DNA from: Muricoccus harenae | GTDB taxonomy: Bacteria; Pseudomonadota; Alphaproteobacteria; Acetobacterales; Acetobacteraceae | Direction of reading: 5' to 3' | Assembly: GCF_009848505.1 (NCBI RefSeq) | Contig: NZ_WWDL01000021.1 | Location: forward strand, 1-64,000 | DNA: 64,000 nt | Program-made: the position numbers and the translations under genes | Shown here: positions 1 to 8,593 of the stretch, piece by piece | How positions within the stretch are numbered: position 1 is the first letter of the stretch | Layout of the letters: each line of letters opens with the position of its first letter | Notes under the pieces: generated by a model | What the model was told of the DNA's origin: nothing | Database searches by the model: none | Seen by the model: the letters and a program-made list of their open reading frames with translations, nothing else

Positions 1-184
1 CGACGCGCTCCCCGGAATCGATCCGGAAGTCCAGGTCGCGCAGCGCGCTGACCACGACGCGATTCGACTCATCCGTCCGCACCCGCACGGCGGCGCGGGC
101 CAGCAGCTGCTTCTTCAGGCTGCGCGCAGCCAGGTGGTAGAGCGGAAAATCAACCCGCAATCCGGCTGCTTCGATATGCATCAT
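1..184 (-). CDS. Polysaccharide/O-antigen ABC exporter ATPase, Wzt-like (partial, 5' end only)
   Basis: The reading frame opens at tandem ATGs (184 or 181) and runs off the window edge without a stop, so only about 61 residues of the N-terminus are present. The translation begins MMHIEAAGLRVDFPLYH and continues with RSLKKQLL and a strand ending DSGERV, where Wzt-family ATPases enter the Walker A loop. The short strand followed by R-S-L-K-K is typical of the ATPases that export polysaccharides with a Wzm permease. It is on the same strand as the adjacent glycan operon and probably belongs to the same surface-polysaccharide locus. The Walker motifs lie outside the window, so the assignment rests on the N-terminal signature. 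Confidence 0.75.
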   Translation of the reverse strand, partial: MMHIEAAGLRVDFPLYHLAARSLKKQLLARAAVRVRTDESNRVVVSALRDLDFRIDSGERV

Positions 185-356
185 GAGGGTCAGACCCAGA
201 AGGCCAGGCGCCAGGAGGCGAAGCCCTCCCGCAGGTCGGGGCGCGCCAACTCCGCCCGGCGCGGGGCGGCCGCATCGAAGCTGTCGGTCTCGGTCGTGAT
301 GAGAGGGCCTGCAAGCATCGGGCGGGGTTATCCAACAGCAAATACTATTCAGGCCA

Positions 357-608
357 TCAGGGGATCGTGTCGGTAAAGAGTATGTTGGCACCCTCTGGCG
401 GGTTGAGGAGAGTGCTGCGGAAGATGGGCCAACGCCAGGCATTCCGAGCGAAAGCCTCGTAGCCAATCCAGTTGGCCACATCATCTCCGCTGATGAGATG
501 CCAGTAGGGGGTGAAGCCGAGAATCAGGCCAATTGGAAAAATGGCCAGGGCGCGCGCAATACCCGTGCCGGCGGCTCGGGTGGGATACATTTCGGTCTTA
601 AAAAGCAT
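357..608 (-). pseudogene. 3'-truncated membrane protein, DUF6311-like
   Basis: From ATG 608 the minus strand reads 83 codons and stops at 357. The translation has one hydrophobic segment (ALAIFPIGLILGFTPYWHLI) followed by GDDVANWIGYEAF, WRWP, PPEGANILFTDTIP. A donor region of that kind, with a G-N-W-x-G pattern followed by W-x-W-P and F-T-D-(S/T)-I-P, is what I know from the first luminal loop of DUF6311 / glycosyltransferase-like membrane proteins of 500-700 residues. All remaining membrane segments are missing, so the gene is cut off soon after its first loop. It lies downstream of the glycan operon in the same orientation. The family assignment is from memory of the motif and could be wrong; the truncation is visible if it is right. 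Confidence 0.5.
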
Positions 609-709
609 ACTGCGGGAGGCGGGCTTTTCAGGATACCAGTCAGAGTTTGCTCGGGCATCCCGCGTTCGGAATGACAGCGCCCTAGTGCACTGGTAAGCGA
701 GTGAGAACG

Positions 710-738
710 GCGGGCCCTTATTCGCTAAAGGGTCCCGC
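710..738 (-). terminator. Stem-loop after the glycan operon
   Basis: Two arms (GCGGGCCCTT and AAGGGTCCCGC on the plus strand) pair over ten base pairs with one bulged base and an 8-nt loop. The hairpin is about 25 bp past the stop of the aminotransferase, the last gene of the minus-strand operon. No U-tract follows, so intrinsic termination is only a possibility. Confidence 0.4.
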
Positions 739-762
739 TTCCCGGCATCAGCGTGGTGAAGC

Positions 763-1908
763 TTATCCAGCCAAGCCCTGCACCTGCAGGGCGTTGCCCA
801 GCGCATCCACGACCCGCGCCACGTCACCGTCGGAAAGTAGTGGGTAGCTTGGCAGTGAAAGTCCCCGGGAGGCGATGTCCTCGGCGACGGGGAAGTGCTC
901 GTCGCGCACATACATCGGCATGGTGTGGGCGCAGAAGAATACCGGGCGGGTTTCGATCCCCTGGGCGTCCATCTCACGCATCAGTCGTTCGCGATCCGTG
1001 CCGGGCGGCAGCAGCAAGCTCACCAGCCAATCGGAGGCGGTGACATCCTCGGCCGGCACCTGGAAGGTCACCGGCAGCGAGGCGGAGAGTCGGCGATACA
1101 GGGCGGCAATGCCCCGCTTGCGCTCCAGCACCGGAGCCAAGCGCTCGATCTGCGCCAGGCCGATCGCTGCGGCGATGTTGGTCATGCGGTAGTTGAAGCC
1201 CAGCACCTCGTGCCAGTAGCGCCGCGTCAGCGACTGGCCCTGGCCCTTGGTCATGCGCAGCCGTGCCGCCAGCGCGTCTTCGCGGGCGATTACCAACCCG
1301 CCTTCGCCCGTTGTAACGGTCTTGTTGCCGAAGAAGGAGAAGGTGCCGATGTCTCCGAAGGTGCCGACATGCTGGCCGCCGATGTGCGTTCCCAGTGCCT
1401 CAGCGCAGTCCTCCACCACATGCAGCCCGTGGCGGCGCGCGATATCCATGATCGCAGCCATGTCGCAGGCCGCGCCATAGAGGTGGACCGGCATGATCGC
1501 CTTGGTGCGGGGCGTAATGCGCCGCTCCACATCGGCCGGATCCAGCAGCCAGTCCTCGGCCCGGCTTTCCGCGAAGACAGGCGTCGCGCCAGTCTGCGCG
1601 ATGGTGTTGACGGAGGCGATATAGGTGAAGGAGGGGACGATCACCTCATCGCCCGGCCCGATATCCAGGCAATGCAGCGCGAGGTGCAGGGCCACGGTTC
1701 CGTTGCAGACGCTGATCGCGTGCGGGGAGCCCGTGGCCTCGGCCACTGCCGCTTCGAACTTGCCGATGAAGGCGCCGATGGAGGAAATCCAGCTGCTGTC
1801 CACGCATTCCAGGACGTACCGGCGCTCGTTCCCAGACAGATCGGGCCGATAGACAGGGATGCGCTCCTTCGCGGCCATACCCATGGCGGGCGCCTGCTGA
1901 GCCATCAT
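763..1908 (-). CDS. DegT/DnrJ/EryC1/StrS aminotransferase, perosamine-synthase type
   Basis: This 381-residue PLP enzyme should transaminate a nucleotide-linked 4-keto-6-deoxysugar to the 4-amino sugar (perosamine or a relative). The catalytic lysine is visible in SFFGNKTVTTGEGG (Lys196) and the PLP-binding aspartate in VVEDCAEA (Asp167). The FFGNK-x-x-T-T-G-E-G-G form is the one found in perosamine synthases (RfbE/Per), not in the ArnB/WecE groups. It starts ATGA-overlapped (1905-1908) with the stop of the upstream glycosyltransferase, so it is the last cistron of a translationally coupled operon. A NeuD/PerB-like acyltransferase in the same operon would acylate its product. Whether the carrier is GDP or dTDP cannot be read from the sequence. 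Confidence 0.85.
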   Translation of the reverse strand: MMAQQAPAMGMAAKERIPVYRPDLSGNERRYVLECVDSSWISSIGAFIGKFEAAVAEATGSPHAISVCNGTVALHLALHCLDIGPGDEVIVPSFTYIASVNTIAQTGATPVFAESRAEDWLLDPADVERRITPRTKAIMPVHLYGAACDMAAIMDIARRHGLHVVEDCAEALGTHIGGQHVGTFGDIGTFSFFGNKTVTTGEGGLVIAREDALAARLRMTKGQGQSLTRRYWHEVLGFNYRMTNIAAAIGLAQIERLAPVLERKRGIAALYRRLSASLPVTFQVPAEDVTASDWLVSLLLPPGTDRERLMREMDAQGIETRPVFFCAHTMPMYVRDEHFPVAEDIASRGLSLPSYPLLSDGDVARVVDALGNALQVQGLAG

Positions 1909-3272
1909 GTGGGTTTCTCCTCCTGCGCTGGGCGCGCTCTCTTTGCCGGACCCGCCCTCATTCCGTCCAGCGTGACGTTAACGCGCCGGAACGCCGGGTC
2001 GCCGGGGTCGAGGCCCAGTTCGGCCAACGTGCCGAATAATTGCTCACGGGCACCGTGAAGCGGATCGGATCCCGATGCCAGGAACTGCCGTCGGGTATCG
2101 TGGAGCGGCCGGTCGGCGACGACCTCCTCAAGCAGCGGCAGCAGGGCCTTGGCATAGGCGGACGGAGCGTGCCGCTCAGCGGCCAGCGCGCGGCCGCGTG
2201 TGCCCATCGCTGCCCCCCACGCGGGATCCGCCAGCAGGTGTTCCAGATGGCGCATCGCGTCCAGCGCCTCGTCTGTCGGCCGGCAAGCCATCACCGTGTC
2301 CGGCGGCACCTCGGCATAGCAGCCATGGTCCGTGACCAGGGTGGGACGGCCCGAGGCGAGAGCCACCACCAACGAGGCCGATGCGCCTTCCAGCACAGGG
2401 TTGCGCAGGCAGGAGATGACGTCCACGTCCCGAAGCTGTCCGCGCAGGGCGTCATCGGTGACCCAGCCGGTGAATTCCGGTGCCGCGGCCCTGGCGGCCG
2501 CGGCGACGGCGGTAAGCCGCTCGCGCTCGGCCGGGGTGGCTTCGCCGATCACCCGCAGCCGGCAGCGCCCGCGCAGGATGGGGGAAGCGCCGATGGCCAT
2601 CAGGATCTGGTCGATCCGCTTGTTCGGATTGGCATGCCCGATCGCCGCGATCGTCATCCGGCTCCCGGGATGCGGCGGTGGCGGCAGGCCAGGCGCGGTG
2701 AACGCCAGGGGGATAGTAGCGACCGGGCCGGGGCAGGCGGAGCGGAGCCGCGCCGCATAGTGCCCGGAATGGGCCACGGCGGCCACCGTCCGCCGTGCCA
2801 GCCACTCGAGCATCGGCCGGCGCCGGGCGATCTCTTCCAAATCGATCCAGTACGGCTCCGACGGAACCAGGGCGGCCTCGCCATAGGCCTCATGCACGAG
2901 CTGGCGCAAGACCGGCTCTCCGCCGTGCTGAACAGCCCAGTCAGTGGCTAGATGCGCGTAAACGGCGTCGTGGAAGATTCCCACAATGTCCAAATGATCG
3001 AGGCGGGCGAGGAGTGCCCCGTGATAGGCGTAATAGTTGCCAAAATGGCCGACCAGCACGTCGAATTCCCGTGCCAGGTCCTCGTCGCTCACGTCGGCCA
3101 GGGAAAGCATCGGCAAGGGCGTCGGTCTTGGTGGAAGGGCCAGCGCTGCGCCGATCTCTGTCCGCAGGATGGTCACGGCATGCCCGCGCTCTATCAGCTC
3201 GAGAGCGACCTTGCCGGCTGAGTCCGCGATGGCGGACTGATCGTTCCAGGGTGTGGCCCAGCCAATGCGCAT
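1905..3272 (-). CDS. Glycosyltransferase, GT4-like
   Basis: A 455-residue glycosyltransferase of the GT-B fold. The N-terminus MRIGWATPWNDQSAIADSAG is the usual first strand and glycine-rich donor loop, and the second half carries TIAAIGHANPNKRIDQIL and the E-x7-E-like segment LEGASASLVVALASGRPTLV. I chose ATG 3272 because it lies five bases past the upstream stop and has AAGGG just before it; a longer frame from 3311 would overlap that gene by 34 bases. A C-terminal tail of about 100 residues extends past the usual GT-B core. Acceptor and donor are unknown; context says it builds the same amino-sugar glycan as its neighbours. Confidence 0.75.
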   Translation of the reverse strand: MRIGWATPWNDQSAIADSAGKVALELIERGHAVTILRTEIGAALALPPRPTPLPMLSLADVSDEDLAREFDVLVGHFGNYYAYHGALLARLDHLDIVGIFHDAVYAHLATDWAVQHGGEPVLRQLVHEAYGEAALVPSEPYWIDLEEIARRRPMLEWLARRTVAAVAHSGHYAARLRSACPGPVATIPLAFTAPGLPPPPHPGSRMTIAAIGHANPNKRIDQILMAIGASPILRGRCRLRVIGEATPAERERLTAVAAAARAAAPEFTGWVTDDALRGQLRDVDVISCLRNPVLEGASASLVVALASGRPTLVTDHGCYAEVPPDTVMACRPTDEALDAMRHLEHLLADPAWGAAMGTRGRALAAERHAPSAYAKALLPLLEEVVADRPLHDTRRQFLASGSDPLHGAREQLFGTLAELGLDPGDPAFRRVNVTLDGMRAGPAKRARPAQEEKPT

Positions 3273-3277
3273 GCCCT

Positions 3278-4312
3278 TCACCCCAGCAACTTGTGAATCG
3301 TGGACGGCCAATCCAGCCGCTCCGCGTCCATGGCCGCCTGCCCGGCGCGGCCGAGCTTTCCAGCATAGGTCGGATCGTCGCAGAGCGTGGCCATCGCCAT
3401 TCCCAGTGACTCGGGGGTGGGCGTCGCGACCAAGCCGGTGTCGCCGTTCCGCACGATGTCCAGCACCCCGCCCGAATCGGTGGTCGTGATGACCGGCTTG
3501 GCCGCTCGGAAGGCCTCCATGGTGCAGTAGCCGAGCGAGTCCTCGTCAAAGGGCAGGTAGGCCACCGCCAGTGCCCCATTGACCATCCGCGCCAACTCGG
3601 AGCGCGGCAGGAATCGTAGGTCCAGCCTGACTTGGCCCTCCACCCCTTCGCTGGCCGCGAGCCGGCGCAGGTGCTCGGCATCCGCAGGCGTGTCCGGCGG
3701 CCCCGCCACTAGCAGGCGCGCCTTGGGGGCATATCGCAGCGCACGCACCAGGAGCTCCTGTCGCTTGGCGGCGTTCACCCGCCCCGTCGCCAGGATGTAG
3801 CCTTCGGACTCGCCACCCGCGAACAGCTCGGGGTCATTCAGCGGCGGCCGCAGCACCTCACTCCTGAAGCCGTTGTAGTGGTGCAGCCGCTGCGACGTGG
3901 TGGGCGCGTTCGTGTAGATGTGCCGCGCTTCCGAAAAGGCGAGGGCGTCGCCGGCACGGATGGCAGAGAGGATCTTCGCCCCGCGCGTATTGTTGGGAAT
4001 GTTGCTCTGCCCCGCGTCGAGCAGGTCATAGGCCTGCCGGTACTGGTGCAGCAGCCACAGCACCTTGTCGTGCCAGGGCACCATGTAGGCCGGGAACTTC
4101 AGAGCGATGACGCGGTTGATATTTGACAGGCGCAGACGCCGCACGATCAGCATCTCATCGATCAGCTGCTCGGCCGGTTCCCAGGAGAACGGAAGACGCA
4201 TGCCTTCGGCCTCGACGCCAGCCAGTTGCAGGTTACGCACGAGGTGGTCGAACAGCTCCTCTGCACCACCATGAACGAAAGGCACCTTCGTGCTCAGCAC
4301 GAGCACCTTCAT
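3278..4312 (-). CDS. Glycosyltransferase, GT4 family
   Basis: A 344-residue GT-B enzyme starting MKVLVLSTKVPFVHGGAEEL, where HGGAEE is the acceptor-side loop of GT4 transferases. The donor-binding half shows EGYILATGRVNAAKRQELLV, RLLVAGPPDTPADAEHL and the nucleotide-sugar motif DEDSLGYCTMEAFRAAKPVI (the E-x7-E region). Start ATG 4312 overlaps the upstream stop as ATGA, which decides against an in-frame start ten codons earlier. It is closely similar in layout to the next upstream gene (4309-5346), suggesting an in-operon duplication. Acceptor unknown. Confidence 0.8.
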   Translation of the reverse strand: MKVLVLSTKVPFVHGGAEELFDHLVRNLQLAGVEAEGMRLPFSWEPAEQLIDEMLIVRRLRLSNINRVIALKFPAYMVPWHDKVLWLLHQYRQAYDLLDAGQSNIPNNTRGAKILSAIRAGDALAFSEARHIYTNAPTTSQRLHHYNGFRSEVLRPPLNDPELFAGGESEGYILATGRVNAAKRQELLVRALRYAPKARLLVAGPPDTPADAEHLRRLAASEGVEGQVRLDLRFLPRSELARMVNGALAVAYLPFDEDSLGYCTMEAFRAAKPVITTTDSGGVLDIVRNGDTGLVATPTPESLGMAMATLCDDPTYAGKLGRAGQAAMDAERLDWPSTIHKLLG

Positions 4313-5346
4313 GCGAGCAGCCTTTCCACCACCGTCTCCCAATCGATGCGCAACTCCGCGATGCGCTCGCAGGATCTACGTCCCATACGGAGGGCTAAGC
4401 CGCGATCGTTGTGGAGCTGGTCGAAGGCCCGTGCCATGGCGGCGGGATCGGGCTCAACTACGAGCCCAGTCTCGCTATCGGTCACGAATTCCATCACCCC
4501 GCCGGAATCCGTCGTGGTCACGGTGCAGCGCTGAGCATGCGCCGCCTCGAGCGTAGGATAGCCATAACTGTCCTCGTCGATGGGCGCGTAGACCGAGGCG
4601 AGGGCATGCTCGAGCCGGTCAGCTTTCTCCTCCTCGGTGATCCAGCGGTTCTCGATGGTCACGCGGTCGGACAGGGCTAGGCGCTGTGCCTCGCTGCGCA
4701 GCCGATCGACATAGGCGGGGTCCATCGTGGTGCCGCACAGGCGCAGGCGCACCGGCGTGCGAGTCTTCGCCATTGCTTCCACCAACAAGTGCTGGCGCTT
4801 GTGGTGTTCCATGCGGCAGACGCTGACAATCTCATCGCCGTAGCTGCCGGAGCGGAACAGATCCGGCCTTAGTATGGGGGGGTAGAGCACCTCGCTGTCG
4901 ATCCCGTTGAAGCGGCGCATGCGATCGCTTACCACTTGGGAATTGGTGAACACCCGATGCGCTTCGTGCAGCGCGGCATTATCCGCTGAGATAACAGCCG
5001 CTCGCAGGGCCTGTCCCTTCGGGTCGTCCGCGATGGGGCAATAGGGTGTGTTCCAGAGATCGTAGAACATACGAAGGTGGTGGATGAACCATACAACCTT
5101 GCGCGGATGCTGCACCACATGGGCCGGCGGGCGGAAGGTAATCACCCGGTCGAAGTAGTTGTCCAACCGGATCATGCGGAAGGCCGCTATCTGCGGCAGG
5201 ATGTGCTCCGGCTCGTCGGTGTAGGGAAGATAGATGACCTCAACGGAGTGGCCCCGCTCCCGCAGCTTCTCCTGCAGCCAGTCCACGATGAAGCGATAGC
5301 CGCCCTGCACCAGCGGCGTGGCTGTGGATATCAAGCCAATTCTCAT
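4309..5346 (-). CDS. Glycosyltransferase, GT4 family
   Basis: A 345-residue GT-B enzyme beginning MRIGLISTATPLVQGGYRFI. The C-terminal half contains SVCRMEHHKRQHLLVEAM, RLRLCGTTMDPAYVDRL and DEDSYGYPTLEAAHAQRCTV, the same E-x7-E donor motif as the neighbour at 3278. The two share the order HH-R-x-(F/A)-YDL, the DEDS-G-Y motif and a TTDSGGV segment, so they are probably paralogues from a tandem duplication with acceptor specificity split between them. Both ends overlap neighbours by four bases (ATGA), so the operon is translationally coupled. Confidence 0.8.
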   Translation of the reverse strand: MRIGLISTATPLVQGGYRFIVDWLQEKLRERGHSVEVIYLPYTDEPEHILPQIAAFRMIRLDNYFDRVITFRPPAHVVQHPRKVVWFIHHLRMFYDLWNTPYCPIADDPKGQALRAAVISADNAALHEAHRVFTNSQVVSDRMRRFNGIDSEVLYPPILRPDLFRSGSYGDEIVSVCRMEHHKRQHLLVEAMAKTRTPVRLRLCGTTMDPAYVDRLRSEAQRLALSDRVTIENRWITEEEKADRLEHALASVYAPIDEDSYGYPTLEAAHAQRCTVTTTDSGGVMEFVTDSETGLVVEPDPAAMARAFDQLHNDRGLALRMGRRSCERIAELRIDWETVVERLLA

Positions 5347-5999
5347 GTGCGCGGCTCCCGTTGCAGCCGCCGGGCTGGAACGCCCCCCACGACCGCTTCC
5401 GCCGGCACATCGGCCACCACGGCGGCGCCGGCGCCTATCACCACATCGGCGCCGATGCGGATTCCGGGCCGTATCACGCTGCCAATTCCGACCAGTGCAC
5501 GGTCCCCGACGGTGACATTGCCGGCCAGGCCGGAGGCTGGTGCCACATGGGCTGCGCGGCCGATCCAGTTGTCATGGTCCACTACGGCGCCGGTGTTCAC
5601 GATGGCCAGATCATCCACACGAGTCTCGGTTCCCACTACAGCGCGCGCCATGATCACGACGCCATTTCCCAGCACGGCCGAGGGCGACACAAGGGCCGAG
5701 GGATGCACCACGGTCGGGAGGCTGAAGCCCATCTCCCGCAAGCCAGAGCCGATCCGCTCACGCAGCGCATTACCACCCAGAGCGACCACGGCCGCGCTGA
5801 CACCCTCGGCCAGGAGGCGCGGCAACATCTCGTCGCCGCCGAGAACCGGAACATCCAGCACCGAGGCGGAAGGCGGGGCTGGATCGAGCGCTCCCACGAC
5901 CTCGGCCAGCGCCGCCGCACGCACGGCCTCGATCACCACCTTGGCGTGGCCACCCGCACCGATGACGACCAGGCGGGGAAGAGCCTGGCGGATGTTCAC
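5343..5999 (-). CDS. NeuD/PerB-like sugar O/N-acyltransferase
   Basis: A 218-residue acetyltransferase with an N-terminal Rossmann-like PglD/NeuD domain (VVIGAGGHAKVVIEAVR) and a C-terminal left-handed beta helix of hexapeptide repeats (ALVSPSAVLGNGVVIMARAV, AIVNTGAVVDHDNWIG, ALVGIGSVIRPGIRIGADV). The catalytic base histidine is in VDHDNWIG. Enzymes of this kind acetylate UDP/GDP/dTDP-linked 4-amino sugars; beside a perosamine-type aminotransferase the likely reaction is N-acetylation of the 4-amino group, as for PerB. Four-base overlaps at both ends. The nucleotide carrier and the acyl group are inferred. Confidence 0.8.
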   Translation of the reverse strand: MNIRQALPRLVVIGAGGHAKVVIEAVRAAALAEVVGALDPAPPSASVLDVPVLGGDEMLPRLLAEGVSAAVVALGGNALRERIGSGLREMGFSLPTVVHPSALVSPSAVLGNGVVIMARAVVGTETRVDDLAIVNTGAVVDHDNWIGRAAHVAPASGLAGNVTVGDRALVGIGSVIRPGIRIGADVVIGAGAAVVADVPAEAVVGGVPARRLQREPRT

Positions 6000-7237
6000 G
6001 CGAAGCTCAGCTGAGGGAAAGAGGCGGGGGGCTGACGCAGCAGCAGCAGGTTGAGCGAGTACACGGCGTTCAATTCCGTCATGGGCCGCAGCAATCTCAG
6101 CTGGCCTGTCGCCTCATCGATTTCGTAGGCGGTGAAGCCCGGGGAGAGGAATTCCGCCAGCCATGCCTCCACGGAGATGCCGGCACGGCGCAGGTGCGTG
6201 GGGCCGAACTCCACCAGCACCGCAAGTTCCGGGCTCTCCTCCACCACGCGGCGCATGCCGCGCCAGACCTGGAGTTCGAAACCTTCCGCATCGAGCTTGG
6301 CGAGGCGAATAGGCCGCCCGGGCCCGACCAGATCGTCCACCGTTCTCACCTCTACATCCTCGGTGCCCGCCGCATTAGGCAGATCCAGGAGCGAGGAATG
6401 GCCGGTGATCGCGGTAAGATGGAGCCGTGCGCTGCCTGTGGCTCCGCCGGCCGCGCAGGCATGTAGCGTCACCCGCTCGCTCAAGCCATTCAGTGCGAGG
6501 CTACGGCGCAGTAGTCCACTCACTCGGGACGCTGGCTCGAAGGCGGTGACATGTCCTGTCGGGCCCACTCGCAACGCCGCCGCAAGCACAGTCATGCCGA
6601 TATTGGCGCCCACGTCCACGACCAGATCGCCTTCCTGCAACAGCGCTTGCATCACGGACACCGTACCCGCTTCCAGCCGGCCACCGCCTTCATGCAAAGC
6701 TGCCAGCAACGCAACGTCCTCGGCCGGTGTCAGGAGGAAGCCTTCGGGGGTCCGCACGAGAACGTCGTTGCCGAGAGGAATGGCAACCCGCTGCAGGAGG
6801 AGGTTCGTGCGGAGCAGGAGGGCATCCGTTGTTGCCTGCCTCTCCAGCCGAGTTGCGTCAACGCTGAGCTGCAGAGTATTGAAGCGGGCTTCGATGCCCT
6901 CCAGTCTGGACTGCACGCGCTCGAACTGTTCCCGCATCCCGCTTTGAGCAGCCATGGCATCCAGCCGAACCGCGTCTACGCCGAGCTGCAGAGCATTTAC
7001 ACCGTGCTGCAGAGTATTTACGCCGAGCTGCAGAGCATTGAAGCGGGCCTCGCTGCCATCCAGCCTGTGGTGCAGCCGGTGGAGATCGTGGAGGGGCGAA
7101 ATTGCGAAAGCAGCCCCGACCGCTGTCTGGATCCGCAACTGTAGGCGATGCAGCAGGGGAGCCAGAAACGGTCGCAAGGTGCCAAGGGCGCGGCGGCCTG
7201 CCTTGCGGTACCACGGCAGAACGTTCTTCACTGGCAA
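5996..7237 (-). CDS. FkbM-family methyltransferase with heptad-repeat N-terminus
   Basis: A 413-residue protein. Residues from about 200 form a SAM-dependent FkbM domain: motif I VVDVGANIGMTVLAAAL, the acidic strand HVTAFEPAS and the FkbM signature KLDAEGFELQVWRGM. The first 170 residues are unlike the family core. They contain heptads such as LQLGVNT, LQHGVNA, LQLGVDA and a duplicated block (RLDGSEARFNALQLGV versus RLEGIEARFNTLQLSV) and should form a coiled-coil stalk. FkbM enzymes O-methylate sugars in glycan loci, which fits the operon. It is the first gene of the operon; the promoter must lie in the short stretch before 7280, next to a gene wreck. Confidence 0.8.
   Translation of the reverse strand: MPVKNVLPWYRKAGRRALGTLRPFLAPLLHRLQLRIQTAVGAAFAISPLHDLHRLHHRLDGSEARFNALQLGVNTLQHGVNALQLGVDAVRLDAMAAQSGMREQFERVQSRLEGIEARFNTLQLSVDATRLERQATTDALLLRTNLLLQRVAIPLGNDVLVRTPEGFLLTPAEDVALLAALHEGGGRLEAGTVSVMQALLQEGDLVVDVGANIGMTVLAAALRVGPTGHVTAFEPASRVSGLLRRSLALNGLSERVTLHACAAGGATGSARLHLTAITGHSSLLDLPNAAGTEDVEVRTVDDLVGPGRPIRLAKLDAEGFELQVWRGMRRVVEESPELAVLVEFGPTHLRRAGISVEAWLAEFLSPGFTAYEIDEATGQLRLLRPMTELNAVYSLNLLLLRQPPASFPQLSFA
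6866..7063. repeat. Tandem/duplicated heptad-coding repeats inside the FkbM gene
   Basis: A 39-bp block at 7025-7063 recurs nearly unchanged at 6866-6904, and between them 21-bp units containing GAGCTGCAGAG(C/T)ATT recur several times. They encode the coiled-coil heptads of the methyltransferase stalk. The high DNA-level identity points to recent slippage or recombination, so copy number may vary between strains. Confidence 0.75.
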
Positions 7238-7279
7238 AAAGATCCGCGCGTTTCGTTTCTGATATCAGGGCGCAGTTAG

Positions 7280-8562
7280 CACGGGATCGTAAGTTATTCC
7301 AGCCTGCCCTTTGACGGCGTCTCGGTGACCGAGGACATCCACAAGGCGGACATCTGCCTCGCCCTGTCGTCGCAGCCGCGCAAGGATGCGGCGCTGATGT
7401 CGAATCGGTTGTTCGAGGGGCTGGCGGCCGGCGCGCTCATCATCTGCGACGAGAAACCCTGGGCGCGGACGCATTTCGGCGACACGCTGCTCTATGTCGG
7501 CCTCCGCAACGGGGCGGAGGTGGTGGCGCAGCAGATCGCCGCCCACGTCGAATGGGCGCGGCAGAACCCGGAGGCCGCCCTGGCCCTGGCCCTGGCCGCC
7601 CGCGCGCAGGAGATCGTCAGGCGCGGCTACATCATGGATGCCTCGCTGGCGACGATCTATGCCGGGCTGCAGCCACGCAAGGATGAGCTGGCGGCGCTGT
7701 ACCGCGCGAAGATCGGAGATGTGGCGGTGCGGGTGGCCCTCTCCTGGCTCCCGATCCGGCGGATGAGGCCTTCAGGCGGCAGGTGGCGGCGGCCCGTTCG
7801 CATGCGCGGCAGGGCTTCCAGGCCGCGGTGCTCGTCGACCGCCACGACCTGGCGGCCGCCGAGGCGAAGCTGGCGGCGTTAGGCGGGAAGCCCGGGGCCG
7901 TGAAGACCCGTGGCGTCGATTTCTTCCAGCGCCACAGCCGCGGGGTCGTGGTGGCCCGGAACCGCATGGACCCCGTGTGGAAGGCGGAGCTGCAGGCCTG
8001 CCCGGATGGAATGCTGCTCGGCTCCGTGGCCCCAAACGAGACGGCGTTTAGCAATCACGTCGCGATGCTGGCCGCCCTGCTGGGCGGCGACCCCGATCAG
8101 GCTGGGCCGCTTTCTCTTTCGCGCGGGCTGTTTCGGGAGTTTGGCTTGCTGCTGGACAGCATGGACGGCCGGGCGCCATCCGGCCTCGTTCCGTACCGCA
8201 AGGGCGTGCCGACGCAGCGTGGGACGCTGGTCATCGACAAGCGGGGGGAAGGCGTATTTCGGCATTCCCATGGACGCGGCGGCCGAGCGGCCGCTGGCGA
8301 AGGAGCTGTGGCAGGAGATCGAGGTCATGCGGGAACTCGATCCCGCCCGCGTCGATGCGCTGGATCTGGGGGCGGGGCAGTTCCACTCCTCGTCGCTCTC
8401 GCCGGATGCGCTGCATATCGACCGGCTGACCATCCCTAATCGTCCGACCATTGTGCTGCAGCTGCTCGATGCCCTGTCGGTGCCGGGCATCGTCTGGCGC
8501 GTGATCAGCAAGGGCCTGCGCGGCGGGCCAGGGCCGGCTGGAAGTCCCTCATGCGCCGGTGA
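7280..8562 (+). pseudogene. Glycosyltransferase wreck (5' truncated, at least two frameshifts)
   Basis: A coherent protein can be read only by switching frames. 7280 to about 7755 gives the C-terminal half of a GT-B transferase (ADICLALSSQ, SNRLFEGLAAGALIICDEKP). About 7755-8240 continues one frame off with QVAAARSHARQGFQAAVLVD and SVAPNETAFSNHV. About 8245 onward returns to the first frame with ERPLAKELWQEIEVM and IVLQLLDALSVPGIVWRV; a further shift would restore the ending WKSLMRR before TGA 8560-8562. A stop at 7277 closes the frame upstream, and no first half exists before the divergent FkbM gene. I read this as an older glycosyltransferase inactivated when or after the neighbouring operon was placed here. 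Function cannot be assigned beyond the GT-like first part. Confidence 0.7.
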
Positions 8563-8593
8563 TCCGGCGCCGCGGCCTCCGAACGGTCCGAAC

